DNA of 64,000 nucleotides from Anaerolineales bacterium (GCA_020634885.1 JACKAW010000005.1:62001-126000); one strand, 5' to 3'; numbered from the stretch's first letter, positions 8,917 to 16,962 are shown. Numbers and translations are program-made. The notes: generated by a model from the sequence alone, not told the origin.

Positions 8917-8951
8917 AAAAAAATCCGCCGATTTAGTCGGCGGATTTTTTT
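8917..8951. terminator. bidirectional terminator between convergent genes
   Basis: An A-tract plus ATCCGCCGA pairs with TCGGCGGAT plus a T-tract around a TTTAG loop. It has U-runs in both orientations and lies between the stalked surface protein gene and ilvE. Confidence 0.9.
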
Positions 8952-9871
8952 TATTTCACTTCCACATTCCAACTCGCATATTTTGGGTTTCTCGCGCGAA
9001 CAATGTCTTCGTAGGCGCTTCGTAATTTGGCGGTAATGCTGCCCATCGTTCCACTCGCTATCGGACGGTGATCCACTTTGGTGACAGCCACAATCTGCGC
9101 CGCGCTGCCGGTGAGGAATACTTCATCGGCAACCAGAATTTCGGTGCGGTCAATGGAGCGTTCGACCACCTCCAAACCGAAATCATTTTGCGCCACTTCC
9201 ATTACAGAACGGCGGGTAATGCCTTCAAGGATGTTATCTGTCATGGGCGGGGTGTAAAGCACGCCATTTCGTACCATGAACACATTCATGGCAGACCCCT
9301 CGGAGACATGCCCGTCGGATGTGAGGACGAGCGCTTCATCGAAACCGGAGCGGTTGGCATCGGTCTTTGCCAACGCCGAGTTGACGTATGCCCCCGCCAC
9401 CTTGCCGCGCGCAGGGATGGCGTTATCATCCACGCGCCGCCAGGAGGAGATCGTCACATGTGCGCCTGAATCATTCTTCACATACGGTTCATACGGCGCG
9501 GTGAAGATCGTGAGTTCGTCTTTCAGATCATGCAGACGCACCCCAATGCCCATATCTGCCTTGTAAATGGTGGGACGCAGGTACACATCCTGCCGGTAGT
9601 TATCTGTTTTCAAAAGGTCAATTGCAATTTGTATCAACCCCTCTTCATCATATGGAATTTCCATTGCCATCATCCGCCCTGAATCAAGCAGGCGGTGAAA
9701 ATGATCGTACGGACGGTATAAGAAAAGTCCTTTTCTCTCTTCATTCCAGTAGGCGCGCATACCACTGAAAACAGCCGTTCCATATAAAAAACCATGCGTG
9801 GCAACGCTGATTCTTGCCTCGCTTAAAGGGACAACCTTCCCCTCGAAAAATGCGTGTTTTGTTAGATCCAC
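8951..9871 (-). CDS. ilvE: branched-chain amino acid aminotransferase
   Basis: A 306-residue fold-type IV PLP enzyme that transaminates Leu, Ile and Val with 2-oxoglutarate. It has the typical THGFLYGTAVFSGMRAY opening, the catalytic lysine in ARGKVAGAYVNS (about residue 157), the YLRP phosphate/substrate loop, DEALVL and SEGSAMNVF. The start is set at GTG 9871, five nt after a strong GAGGAGG Shine-Dalgarno sequence. A GTG at 9877 would lie inside that Shine-Dalgarno sequence. A TATAAT at 9904-9909 (minus strand) is the likely -10 box. It is a single-gene unit. Confidence 0.95.
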   Translation of the reverse strand: MDLTKHAFFEGKVVPLSEARISVATHGFLYGTAVFSGMRAYWNEERKGLFLYRPYDHFHRLLDSGRMMAMEIPYDEEGLIQIAIDLLKTDNYRQDVYLRPTIYKADMGIGVRLHDLKDELTIFTAPYEPYVKNDSGAHVTISSWRRVDDNAIPARGKVAGAYVNSALAKTDANRSGFDEALVLTSDGHVSEGSAMNVFMVRNGVLYTPPMTDNILEGITRRSVMEVAQNDFGLEVVERSIDRTEILVADEVFLTGSAAQIVAVTKVDHRPIASGTMGSITAKLRSAYEDIVRARNPKYASWNVEVK

Positions 9872-9903
9872 TTGCACCTCCTCTGTGTAAGTTTGATGAA
9901 AAA

Positions 9904-9909
9904 ATTATA
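9904..9909 (-). promoter_or_regulatory. -10 box of ilvE
   Basis: TATAAT on the minus strand, about 32 nt before the GTG start, giving a short leader that contains the GAGGAGG Shine-Dalgarno sequence. It contrasts with the leaderless genes of the window. Confidence 0.5.
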
Positions 9910-9957
9910 CCCATAGTAGACGCTGCCTACCACCCAATAAAACCCCGTGGAGATGAG

Positions 9958-10021
9958 TCCGCTTCGGGGCTGCGCCCAAGCCTGGGGTGACCGACCAAGC
10001 CCCAGTCACGCTCGAAGCGGA
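9958..10021. other. nested hairpin structure in intergenic region
   Basis: In the 388-bp gap between ilvE and the next gene, TCCGCTTCG (9958-9966) pairs with CGAAGCGGA (10013-10021). Inside lies a second stem, CTGGGG (9982-9987) with CCCCAG (10000-10005). Further on, AAGCCTC (10080-10086) and GAGGCTT (10114-10120) form another inverted pair. No ORF occupies the gap. It could encode a structured RNA or be a repeat relic; no known RNA family is recognised. Confidence 0.45.
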
Positions 10022-10236
10022 ACGCATCCATAGACTTTATGAGGCAGGGATTTTTTTGATACCTTTTGAGAGACTTCGCAAGCCTCACAGGACTATGCTA
10101 TAAAAATCTTCGCGAGGCTTTATGCCTTTTGTAGAGAACTCACCTTACGAAATAGGTATATCCCTTTCTTTTTGATTGAGGTTATAGTATCTACAGATGG
10201 GTCACACCTGTGATAAAACCGCGCGAGGTGAGTAAA

Positions 10237-10242
10237 TATAAT
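10237..10242 (+). promoter_or_regulatory. -10 box of DUF4173-like gene
   Basis: TATAAT 17 nt before the ATG at 10260, with an AGGAG Shine-Dalgarno sequence at 10250-10254 between them. A small palindrome TCACACCTGTGA lies upstream at 10202-10213. Confidence 0.5.
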
Positions 10243-10259
10243 GAAAATCAGGAGCGCTC

Positions 10260-11855
10260 ATGAAAAATAACCCAAATAAACTCTGGATCCTTGTTCTTGC
10301 TCTCGGCTGGCTGTTTGACTTCCTCTTCTGGAAAAACCCCCCAGGCATAAACTTTGCCATCTTTTGGACGGTAAGTTTGCTTGCGGGGTTTTTCCTTTTG
10401 CTCAGTAATGGTCATCGCCCGCATCGCAACAGTTTGTGGTTGTTGCCTCTCTTTGGTTTCTTCGCGGTCGTTACGTTCATCCGCTCCGAACCAATGACCA
10501 CTTTTCTTGCCTACACCTTCACCATGTTCACATTGACGGTGTTCACCGTCACCTATCTTGGCGGCAGGTGGATGCAATATGCCTTTGCAGACCATGTAAG
10601 CAGATTCTTTGCGCTGATGGGCAGCCTCTTCGTCCGTCCGATCACGTTTACGGTGGACGTTCGCAAAGCCCAAAGCGAGGCAGGGGTGCAGCCTTCAAAA
10701 TTCAATTTCATGCCTATCGTGCGCGGGTTGGTCATTGCCTTGCCCATTGTCGCCATTTTTGCCTCCCTGCTCGCCTCGGCAGATGTGGTCTTTGGTCAGC
10801 GGTTGGACAATTTCATTCAAGTCTTTAAACTGGAAAACCTGCCCGAATATATCTTCCGCCTGATCTACATTCTCGTCATTGGGTATGCGCTCGGTGGTAT
10901 TTTTCTCCATGCTGCCCACGCTTCAGCCGATGAGAAATTGGTTGGCGAAGATAAGCCGATTGTGCCGCCTTTCCTTGGGTTCATTGAATCGTCCATTGTG
11001 CTGGGTAGTGTTGTGGCGCTCTTTGCCGCTTTTGTGGTTGTCCAGTTTCAATATTTTTTTGGCGGCAATACCAATATCAACGTGGATGGCTACACCTATG
11101 CTGAATACGCCCGTAAAGGGTTTGGCGAATTGGTGGCAGTGGCATTCTTTGCCCTTGTGCTGCTGCTCACCCTCAGCGGCGTGACCAAACGAGAAACAGA
11201 GTCTCAAAGAAAAACCTATTCGGGTTTGGGGATTGCACTCGTTTCGCTCCTTTTGGTGATGCTTGTTTCTGCCTACCAACGCCTCAACCTTTACGAAGTT
11301 GTGTATGGGTTTTCGCGCTTGCGAACATATACACATGTATTCCTTATCTGGATCGGGTTGCTGCTCGTGACGACCATTGTTCTTGAAATTTTGCGAAAAG
11401 AACGTGCTTTTGCTTTCGCCATGCTTGTAGCTTCGTTCGGGTTTGCCGCCTCCCTGCCCCTCCTCAATGTGGATGCGTTCATCGTGAACCAGAACATACA
11501 GCGTGAATTGAATGGAGGGGATGTGGAAGACCTCGATGCGCAATACTTCATTGAACTTTCTGATGATGCCATCCCCACACTCGTTACCGCGCTTCAGACC
11601 CCGACCCTGCCTGATACCGTCCATGAGAAAGTTGGCGCCGCCCTGGTCTGCATCCGCCTTACTCGCGAGCAACAACGTAATGACCGTGAATATCCCTGGC
11701 AATCCCTTCACTTCTCACGGCTCAATGCAGAGAAAGCCCTCGACTCTGTCAAAACAGAGTTGGATACCTTCACGGTCTCAGTGACTGAATATCCGTATGT
11801 GGTAAATTCACCCACAGGAAACGAATACTATTGCAGCCCTTACTATTTTGATTAA
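10260..11855 (+). CDS. DUF4153/DUF4173-type polytopic membrane protein
   Basis: A 531-residue membrane protein with about 11 hydrophobic segments and a hydrophilic C-terminal domain (about residues 415-531). The segment YAEYARKGFGELVAVAFFAL and the run YQRLNLYEVVYGFSRLRTYTH are the hallmarks of DUF4173/DUF4153 proteins, whose function is not established. It has a strong Shine-Dalgarno sequence (AGGAGCG, 5 nt spacing). It is not obviously in an operon: 64 bp separate it from the selenoprotein candidate, which has its own ribosome site. Confidence 0.8.
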   Translation: MKNNPNKLWILVLALGWLFDFLFWKNPPGINFAIFWTVSLLAGFFLLLSNGHRPHRNSLWLLPLFGFFAVVTFIRSEPMTTFLAYTFTMFTLTVFTVTYLGGRWMQYAFADHVSRFFALMGSLFVRPITFTVDVRKAQSEAGVQPSKFNFMPIVRGLVIALPIVAIFASLLASADVVFGQRLDNFIQVFKLENLPEYIFRLIYILVIGYALGGIFLHAAHASADEKLVGEDKPIVPPFLGFIESSIVLGSVVALFAAFVVVQFQYFFGGNTNINVDGYTYAEYARKGFGELVAVAFFALVLLLTLSGVTKRETESQRKTYSGLGIALVSLLLVMLVSAYQRLNLYEVVYGFSRLRTYTHVFLIWIGLLLVTTIVLEILRKERAFAFAMLVASFGFAASLPLLNVDAFIVNQNIQRELNGGDVEDLDAQYFIELSDDAIPTLVTALQTPTLPDTVHEKVGAALVCIRLTREQQRNDREYPWQSLHFSRLNAEKALDSVKTELDTFTVSVTEYPYVVNSPTGNEYYCSPYYFD

Positions 11856-11919
11856 TCATATGTAAGAACCCGGGTCCATTGAATGTCTTTCAATCATCAA
11901 ATCTTAAAAAGGATATTCA

Positions 11920-12519
11920 ATGAACTTTAAACTGACCATCTTTTCTGATTACATATGACCGTGGTGCTATGTCGGCCAGGGTGTGGTCGAGAGGCTTAAG
12001 CAAGAATACAACGTGGAAGTAGACTGGCGCCCGTATTACCTGCGCCCAGATACTCCGCCAGAAGGTCTGGATCTGCCGGACTATATCGTCCGTGCCCGCG
12101 CCAACGGTTCTGAAGAGCGCTTACGTGCCATGGCAGAACTGCATGGCATGGAGTTTAAATCGACCGAGCGAATTTTGAATACCCGCCTTGCCCATGAGGC
12201 AACAGAATATGCCCGTGATAAAGGCAAGGACAATGAGTTTCACCACATTGTTTTTCGCAAAGTCTACGGCGAAGGGCAGGATATCAGCAAATGGGACGTG
12301 CTTCGCGCCGCCGCCGAAGAAGCCGGTCTGGATGCTGATGACATGCAAACTGTGGTCGAAAGCGGTACATATACCGCCGAGGTTGCCGGTCAGGTTCAAA
12401 GGGCGCGGCAAATCGGCGTAACGGGTGTGCCGACCTATGTGATCAACGATAAGTACGCCATTGTCGGCGCACAACCATACGAGGCGTTCAAGAACGCGCT
12501 GGCGCAGATAATGAAATAA
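11920..12519 (+). CDS. DsbA/FrnE-family oxidoreductase, probable selenoprotein (UPWC)
   Basis: Reading from ATG 11920 (AAAAGGA Shine-Dalgarno, 7 nt spacing) gives MNFKLTIFSDYI, then TGA at 11956-11958, then PWCYVGQG, and continues open to 12519: 199 residues including position 13. The motif SDYI-x-PWCYVG is the FrnE/DsbA redox motif, in which x is normally Cys, so TGA most simply encodes selenocysteine (U-P-W-C). The rest is intact: helical insertion (about residues 45-145), and the cis-Pro loop GVTGVPTYVI (about 167-176) followed by GAQPYEAF. A hairpin fitting a bacterial SECIS lies 13 nt after the TGA. Starting at GTG 11983 would lose the active site. A sequencing error or nonsense mutation cannot be excluded, and the sel genes are not in this window. 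Confidence 0.85.
11972..11990 (+). promoter_or_regulatory. candidate bacterial SECIS element
   Basis: TCGGCC (11972-11977) and GGTCGA (11985-11990) form a 6-bp stem (one G-U) around loop AGGGTGT. The stem begins 13 nt, and the loop 20 nt, after the in-frame TGA. The loop carries the guanines expected for SelB recognition, and the spacing resembles that of fdhF. Confidence 0.75.
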
Positions 12520-12524
12520 TACAT

Positions 12525-12562
12525 AAAAAGAGTGGAAGCGCAACTTCGCTTCCACTCTTTTT
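12525..12562. terminator. strong bidirectional terminator
   Basis: A 16-bp perfect stem (12525-12540 with 12547-12562) with loop CAACTT, A-run on one side and T-run on the other, between the convergent selenoprotein candidate and the exonuclease gene. Confidence 0.92.
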
Positions 12563-12581
12563 GTTTTTCATGTGTCCAAAA

Positions 12582-13388
12582 TTAGTGTTCAACTTCTATG
12601 TGCAAAATTCGATCCAGACGGAACGTCCGCTCGGCTTCGCGGGTGTGGCAAAAGGCTTGCAGGTAAAGATAGTCCGATAGCCCCATCACCCCCTGCGGAG
12701 TGACCCACCGCTCAGATACTTCACCGCCCTTATCCATATATTTAATAAATAACCGTTTCCCGCTGTGTACGGCTTCACTCAGGTCTGTAGGTAGATAAAT
12801 AACCTCTTTCGGCCACGCTGGAGAGTTGTAAATGCCGATAATATCATCGAGTGTTTTATTTACTGTCTTCAACGAATCAACAATACTAAAGAAAAGATTC
12901 TTCATGGTCACGGCATCGGCAAAGGCGCGCGAACCTTTGATATATGTTTCCACTTGAAAATCCTGCGAGAGTTGGCGCAGGCTGTAGGATGGCAATTCGT
13001 AATGGTCGCGTGCCAGCAAGAGAGTATCGATCAGGTTGGGAATTTCAATGGTGCGCCCAAGTTTTCGATATTCGTTATCCAGAAACTGCAAGTCGAAACT
13101 GGCATTGTGGCAGACGATGACCGTATCGGTCAGAATGGATGCAACCTCAGACGCCACATCTGCAAAACGGGGTTTGCCTTTAAGAGCTTCCGCATTCAAC
13201 CCGTTGATGTGCAGCGCTGACGGTGAAAGCTCCCGTTCCGGGTCGAGGAGCAGGTCGAGGGTTCGTTTGATGCGTTTGCCTTCGGTGGCGATCACAGCGA
13301 TCTGGCAGATGCGGTCGCCGAACCAGGGAGAAAGCCCCGTGGTTTCGATATCTAAAAATGCGAATTTGGTATTTGATGTTTCAAGCAT
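12582..13388 (-). CDS. DnaQ-like exonuclease domain fused to WYL-like domain
   Basis: A 268-residue protein. Residues about 9-170 form a DEDD-type 3'-5' exonuclease fold: Exo I FLDIETTGL, Exo II HNASFDLQFLDNE, Exo III SRAFADA. The Exo III position that is His in DEDDh enzymes (H-x4-D) is Ser here, so catalysis may be altered. Residues about 195-268 resemble a WYL domain: GKRLFIKYMDKGG, RWVTPQGVM, DYLYLQAFCH and RTFRLDRI. WYL domains sense nucleic acids or nucleotides in bacterial regulators. The start is ATG 13388 with an AAGGTGG Shine-Dalgarno sequence, rather than GTG 13397 inside it. It is last in a five-gene minus-strand operon. Confidence 0.82.
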   Translation of the reverse strand: MLETSNTKFAFLDIETTGLSPWFGDRICQIAVIATEGKRIKRTLDLLLDPERELSPSALHINGLNAEALKGKPRFADVASEVASILTDTVIVCHNASFDLQFLDNEYRKLGRTIEIPNLIDTLLLARDHYELPSYSLRQLSQDFQVETYIKGSRAFADAVTMKNLFFSIVDSLKTVNKTLDDIIGIYNSPAWPKEVIYLPTDLSEAVHSGKRLFIKYMDKGGEVSERWVTPQGVMGLSDYLYLQAFCHTREAERTFRLDRILHIEVEH

Positions 13389-13405
13389 GTTTTCCACCTT
13401 GTGCT

Positions 13406-13966
13406 TTATCGGCCTGTTTTAGAAACTCCCATTTTGAGCTTGCCTTCTTTCAAGGCTTTATCATACCGTTCTTCCAATGCTTTGTTCGCGCCGCGCAAAC
13501 CCTGCACTACCTTCTCTGTCCAAAGCAGGTATTCCTGCTTTTTTTGTAAAGACCAATCGTCAGGTGGGAACTTTATAAGATCTGAAATATTACATAGCTT
13601 GTCTGCCAGTTTGATCCATTTTGCGCGGGTGGATAACCCGGTGGCATGTTCAATTTGAAGCTGCTTGCGCACTGGCTGCGGCAGGCTGCGATCGTCCGTC
13701 ACTTCCATTACAAGCCCCAATACATCCCTGCCGAATTCACGTTCTATTTCTGCGGGGGTGGCATCGGTATCTTCAATGGTATCGTGCAAAATGGCTGCCG
13801 CCAAAACCGCCGCATCACGCACCCCGCCCACCTGCCACAGCGTATCTGCTACTTGAATGGGATGATTGATATACGGCGATGAGCGTGAATCTTTCCGCCG
13901 CTGGTCGTTGTGCTTTTCTGCCGAATAGCGTAACGCTTTAAAGACCAACCCCATATCATCGCTCAT
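13406..13966 (-). CDS. MESH1-like HD-domain ppGpp hydrolase
   Basis: A 186-residue HD-superfamily protein matching small alarmone hydrolases (MESH1/SpoT hydrolase domain). It has SPYINHPIQVADTL (metal His), AAILHDTIEDTD (HD...ED), AKWIKLADKLCNISDL and an otherwise compact single domain. It should degrade (p)ppGpp to GDP/GTP and pyrophosphate in an Mn2+-dependent way; there is no synthetase domain. The start is ATG 13966 with an AGGAGAAG Shine-Dalgarno sequence, overlapping the end of the UspA gene by 11 bp. It lies in an operon with a stress protein, chromate transporter halves and an exonuclease. Confidence 0.88.
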   Translation of the reverse strand: MSDDMGLVFKALRYSAEKHNDQRRKDSRSSPYINHPIQVADTLWQVGGVRDAAVLAAAILHDTIEDTDATPAEIEREFGRDVLGLVMEVTDDRSLPQPVRKQLQIEHATGLSTRAKWIKLADKLCNISDLIKFPPDDWSLQKKQEYLLWTEKVVQGLRGANKALEERYDKALKEGKLKMGVSKTGR

Positions 13967-14828
13967 GTTTTTCTTCTCCTGCGTTCTCACGCCTGAACCG
14001 GGCGGTTAATACCGGAATGCGAACACGCTCCATGATCTCGGCGGTCACATTTGCTGAATACATCTGACGCAACGAATGACCGCTGTAAGACGACCCCATA
14101 CACAACAGGTCGTACCCGCCATCCAAAACTTCTGCCTGTATTTCTTCGATCACATTTCCATGCCGCACCTTGATCGCAGCGTTTACCCCCAATGATCTGG
14201 CGTGTTCCAAAGATTGTTTCAAATTTCTTCCAATGGGCGTGTCGCTCTCGGTAACGTTCTGCCAGTTTCGGTTGACTGCGGTTGCGGTGGGATAGTTCAG
14301 CTCGATGGGCGGCACAATGTGCAGGAAGGTCACCTCTGCCTTGCAGGTTTCTGCCAGTTGCAAGGCAAGGTGTCCCGCATTTACGTCATAGCCAAGCCCG
14401 CCCACACTGATAACAATGCGCCGGATGGGGATGCGCACTTCAGGTACATACAGGATCGGCTGCTGCACGTCTGCAATAAAATGGCGGATGGAACGCCCCG
14501 ACACCATCCGCTGGATTTGAGGACGACCCATGGAGCCCACTACAACAATGGGATCGCCCTGCCCTGCTTCCACCGGTAGAATTTTCTCCGCGCTTCCATT
14601 GCGGACCTCAAGCCTGTATACCGCTCCCCGAGCCTCAAACAAGCGGACGGCTTTTTCGAACACCGCTTCCAGTGGATGAGCCGCATCAATGGCGGCAGGA
14701 TCAAGCCTCTCGGTAATTCCAAGAAGCGTGATCGGTATCCCAAGGTGCGCCGCAAGCTGATCCCCCTGCTCTATGGCGGCAAAACTTTCCTTCGATCCAT
14801 TTGTTACGATCAAAATATGGGTAAACAT
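13956..14828 (-). CDS. tandem-domain universal stress protein
   Basis: A 290-residue cytoplasmic protein with two UspA domains (about 1-135 and 140-280). The first has FTHILIVTNGS and the ATP-binding-type run VVVGSMGRPQIQRMVSGRSIRHFI (split G2xG9xG[S/T] pattern). The second has RRIVISVGG and LLCMGSSYSGHSLRQMYSANVTAEIM. Such proteins bind ATP or other adenylates and act in stress adaptation. It sits 10 bp after the second chromate-transporter gene and overlaps the downstream MESH1-like gene. Confidence 0.9.
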   Translation of the reverse strand: MFTHILIVTNGSKESFAAIEQGDQLAAHLGIPITLLGITERLDPAAIDAAHPLEAVFEKAVRLFEARGAVYRLEVRNGSAEKILPVEAGQGDPIVVVGSMGRPQIQRMVSGRSIRHFIADVQQPILYVPEVRIPIRRIVISVGGLGYDVNAGHLALQLAETCKAEVTFLHIVPPIELNYPTATAVNRNWQNVTESDTPIGRNLKQSLEHARSLGVNAAIKVRHGNVIEEIQAEVLDGGYDLLCMGSSYSGHSLRQMYSANVTAEIMERVRIPVLTARFRRENAGEEKHER

Positions 14829-14838
14829 AGCAATTCAC

Positions 14839-15375
14839 TCAACGAAATAGAATAACGCCCAAAGCTCCGGCGCCCAATAAAACCAAAGGAGAGGGTACAT
14901 CGAACCACAGGGCAATGGCGCTTAACACGGCAATAAGGATGGTGCGCCTGCCGATGCTTTTTGTGCTGCCCACTTTGAATAGTTCCCACGCCACCAAAAC
15001 GATCAGCGCCGCCACTGCCGGACTCATGCCTCGCACAAAACCATCCAGCCAACTTTCATGTTGTATCTGCTGCAATAAGAGCGCCACAATGAACATCATC
15101 ACTGTTGGGGGTAATACTGCGCCCAGCAAAGCGGTGAAAACCCCAGGGATACCCCCGGCGGCATAGCCCACGAACATGGCGAGTTTTAATGCCTCACTGC
15201 CCGGCAGGACGTTGGAAAACCCCACCGCCTCTACAAAGCGTTCTTCCGTCATGATCGAGCCGACCGCTTCTTTGTACAACAAGCCCACCGATGCAGGACC
15301 CGAAGGTGAAAGCAGGTTTACTTTCAGGAACATCCAAAATAGCTTAAACCACTTTGATGAATTTGATGTGTTCAT
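14839..15375 (-). CDS. chromate transporter half, CHR domain (second gene)
   Basis: A 178-residue polytopic membrane protein with one CHR domain: FLKVNLLSPSGPASVGLLYKEAV, VGFSNVLPGSEALKLAMFVGYAAGGIPG and about five or six hydrophobic segments. Single-domain CHR proteins work as a heteromeric pair and export chromate or take up sulfate-like anions. The start is ATG 15375, which overlaps the stop of the upstream half-gene (ATGA), so expression is coupled. The upstream in-frame extension to 15480 is an overlap artefact. Confidence 0.88.
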   Translation of the reverse strand: MNTSNSSKWFKLFWMFLKVNLLSPSGPASVGLLYKEAVGSIMTEERFVEAVGFSNVLPGSEALKLAMFVGYAAGGIPGVFTALLGAVLPPTVMMFIVALLLQQIQHESWLDGFVRGMSPAVAALIVLVAWELFKVGSTKSIGRRTILIAVLSAIALWFDVPSPLVLLGAGALGVILFR

Positions 15376-15893
15376 GATAATGAAAAAAAGATGACCCCTA
15401 TAATGCCAGCCAGAATGATCACAATTCGTTCTGGCACTTTGAACCACATGGCGGCAAAACTCACCGCTGCCATTGCCCAACCAAAGGTGCTCACCCCGCC
15501 GCCTTTTTCAAATATTTTCCATGCGGTGAAAACCATCAGCACGGCAATGGCAGGTGTTAATCCCTCAACAAAACTGCCCACCCAAGCCTCACGCCGCAGA
15601 CGATGCAGGATCATCGTCACCCCCAGAATGATGAGCGTGGGCGGCAGGATGGATCCCGTCAATGCCACCAACCCGCCGGGGATGCCCGCCGCCGCGTAAC
15701 CAATATACATGGCAAGTTGAAGCGCATCACTGCCCGGCAGTACTGAAGAAAACCCCACTGCCTGCACAAATTCTGCCTCGGTTACAAAACGCCCCACCGC
15801 TTCATGGTACAACAACCCAACCGAAGCCGGACCCGATGTGCTAAGCAGATTAACTTTGATGAACGTCCAAAAAAGTTGAAGCAATGTATCCAT
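15372..15893 (-). CDS. chromate transporter half, CHR domain (first gene)
   Basis: A 173-residue membrane protein homologous to the next gene: FIKVNLLSTSGPASVGLLYHEAV, VGFSSVLPGSDALQLAMYIGYAAAGIPG. It forms a short-chain CHR pair with it. In full-length ChrA the two domains are fused, with opposite membrane orientation. It is the first gene of the operon chr-chr-usp-MESH1-exonuclease. In an organism with a sulfate-activation gene further along (60.2 kb), sulfate transport is an alternative substrate to chromate. Confidence 0.88.
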   Translation of the reverse strand: MDTLLQLFWTFIKVNLLSTSGPASVGLLYHEAVGRFVTEAEFVQAVGFSSVLPGSDALQLAMYIGYAAAGIPGGLVALTGSILPPTLIILGVTMILHRLRREAWVGSFVEGLTPAIAVLMVFTAWKIFEKGGGVSTFGWAMAAVSFAAMWFKVPERIVIILAGIIGVIFFSLS

Positions 15894-15972
15894 GATCTTT
15901 ACGAGGTAGAGTCTATCATGGGTTGATTAAACTTTATTTTTCCAAATTCTTATTTCATTCGCCTAACAAGGC

Positions 15973-15978
15973 TATAAT
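15973..15978 (+). promoter_or_regulatory. -10 box of leaderless GNAT gene
   Basis: TATAAT ends 6 nt before ATG 15985, with no Shine-Dalgarno sequence between; transcription is predicted to start on the A of the ATG. Confidence 0.65.
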
Positions 15979-15984
15979 CGCAGC

Positions 15985-16962
15985 ATGTCATCCATCACCA
16001 TCTCTGCGCCGGTAAAGCCTCACCCCAACCTGCGCCCGCTGAGCATTTTTCGAGACCTGCCCCCCGTGGCGGATCTGATCGAACAGTGCTTCTCATCCAC
16101 GATGGATAATGATGGCAGGCGTTACATTCAAGATATGCGCCGCGCAGGTGGAGACCACGGTTTTTTGCAATGGGCAAACCGGGTCGCCGATTCAACCTCC
16201 CTGCCGCTTACCGGTTTTGTATGGGAGGAAGACCATCGTATTATTGGCAATGTAAGCCTTGTGCCGTTCAGACGCAACAAACACCGTCTTTACCTGATCG
16301 CCAATGTTGCTGTTCATCCTGAGCACCGCCGTCGTGGTATTGCCCGGGCGCTCACTCTTCATGCCATGCAGCACGCCCGTGAAAAAAATATCGATGATCT
16401 TTGGCTGCACGTCCGCGCCGATAATTTCGATGCCATTCCTCTCTATCAATCTCTTGGTTTTGTAGAACGCGCCTGCCGCACCCAATGGCAGGCGGTAACA
16501 TCCCAACACTTGGATATGCCCCAAACGGATATTGCCGTCGAAGGCAGGCATCCGCGTTATTGGGCGGTTCAATCTCACTGGCTTTCGCGCCTCTACCCCG
16601 ACCATTTGGGCTGGCACGCCAATTGGAATTTATCCATGCTCAGACCGGGATTCTTAACCTGGCTGAAAAATATGTTCATGGATATGAACGTCCGGCAATG
16701 GGCGGCGGTTCGCAGGAACAACCTGCTTGCCACCCTCTCGTGGATTCCGACAGGGCGTGGCGAAAGTTTATTTGCCGCAACAGGCGCACGGTCTGACCCT
16801 GAAGCGCTGACCCTGTTACTCGTCCATGCGCGGCGCGAACTGCATTATTCCCACCCGCGCATCCAGTTGGATTTCCCCACCGGTCCGTTCGATAACGCCA
16901 TCGAAGCTGCCGGGTTCAAAATCCACCGAACCCTGTTGTGGATGCAGGCAACTTCGGCATAG
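15985..16962 (+). CDS. GNAT-family N-acetyltransferase
   Basis: A 325-residue protein with a GNAT domain at about residues 20-170. The acetyl-CoA motif A is visible as NVAVHPEHRRRGIARALT, followed by NFDAIPLYQSLGFVER. The C-terminal 150 residues are a less conserved second lobe that may be a degenerate GNAT repeat. The substrate is unknown. The gene stands alone, divergent from the chromate-transporter operon, with a leaderless-type promoter. Confidence 0.82.
   Translation: MSSITISAPVKPHPNLRPLSIFRDLPPVADLIEQCFSSTMDNDGRRYIQDMRRAGGDHGFLQWANRVADSTSLPLTGFVWEEDHRIIGNVSLVPFRRNKHRLYLIANVAVHPEHRRRGIARALTLHAMQHAREKNIDDLWLHVRADNFDAIPLYQSLGFVERACRTQWQAVTSQHLDMPQTDIAVEGRHPRYWAVQSHWLSRLYPDHLGWHANWNLSMLRPGFLTWLKNMFMDMNVRQWAAVRRNNLLATLSWIPTGRGESLFAATGARSDPEALTLLLVHARRELHYSHPRIQLDFPTGPFDNAIEAAGFKIHRTLLWMQATSA

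Noticed and set aside
9950..10021. GATGAGTCCG...CGAAGCGG resembling a hammerhead ribozyme core
   Set aside because: The CTGATGA box is not exact (GAGATGA) and the required GAAA box is not in place; the resemblance is partial and the three-stem layout does not close.
11983..12519. Short DsbA-like protein starting at GTG 11983
   Set aside because: It lacks the redox motif and the first beta strand, and has no Shine-Dalgarno sequence; the in-frame ATG at 11920 with a Shine-Dalgarno sequence restores a full FrnE fold through the TGA.
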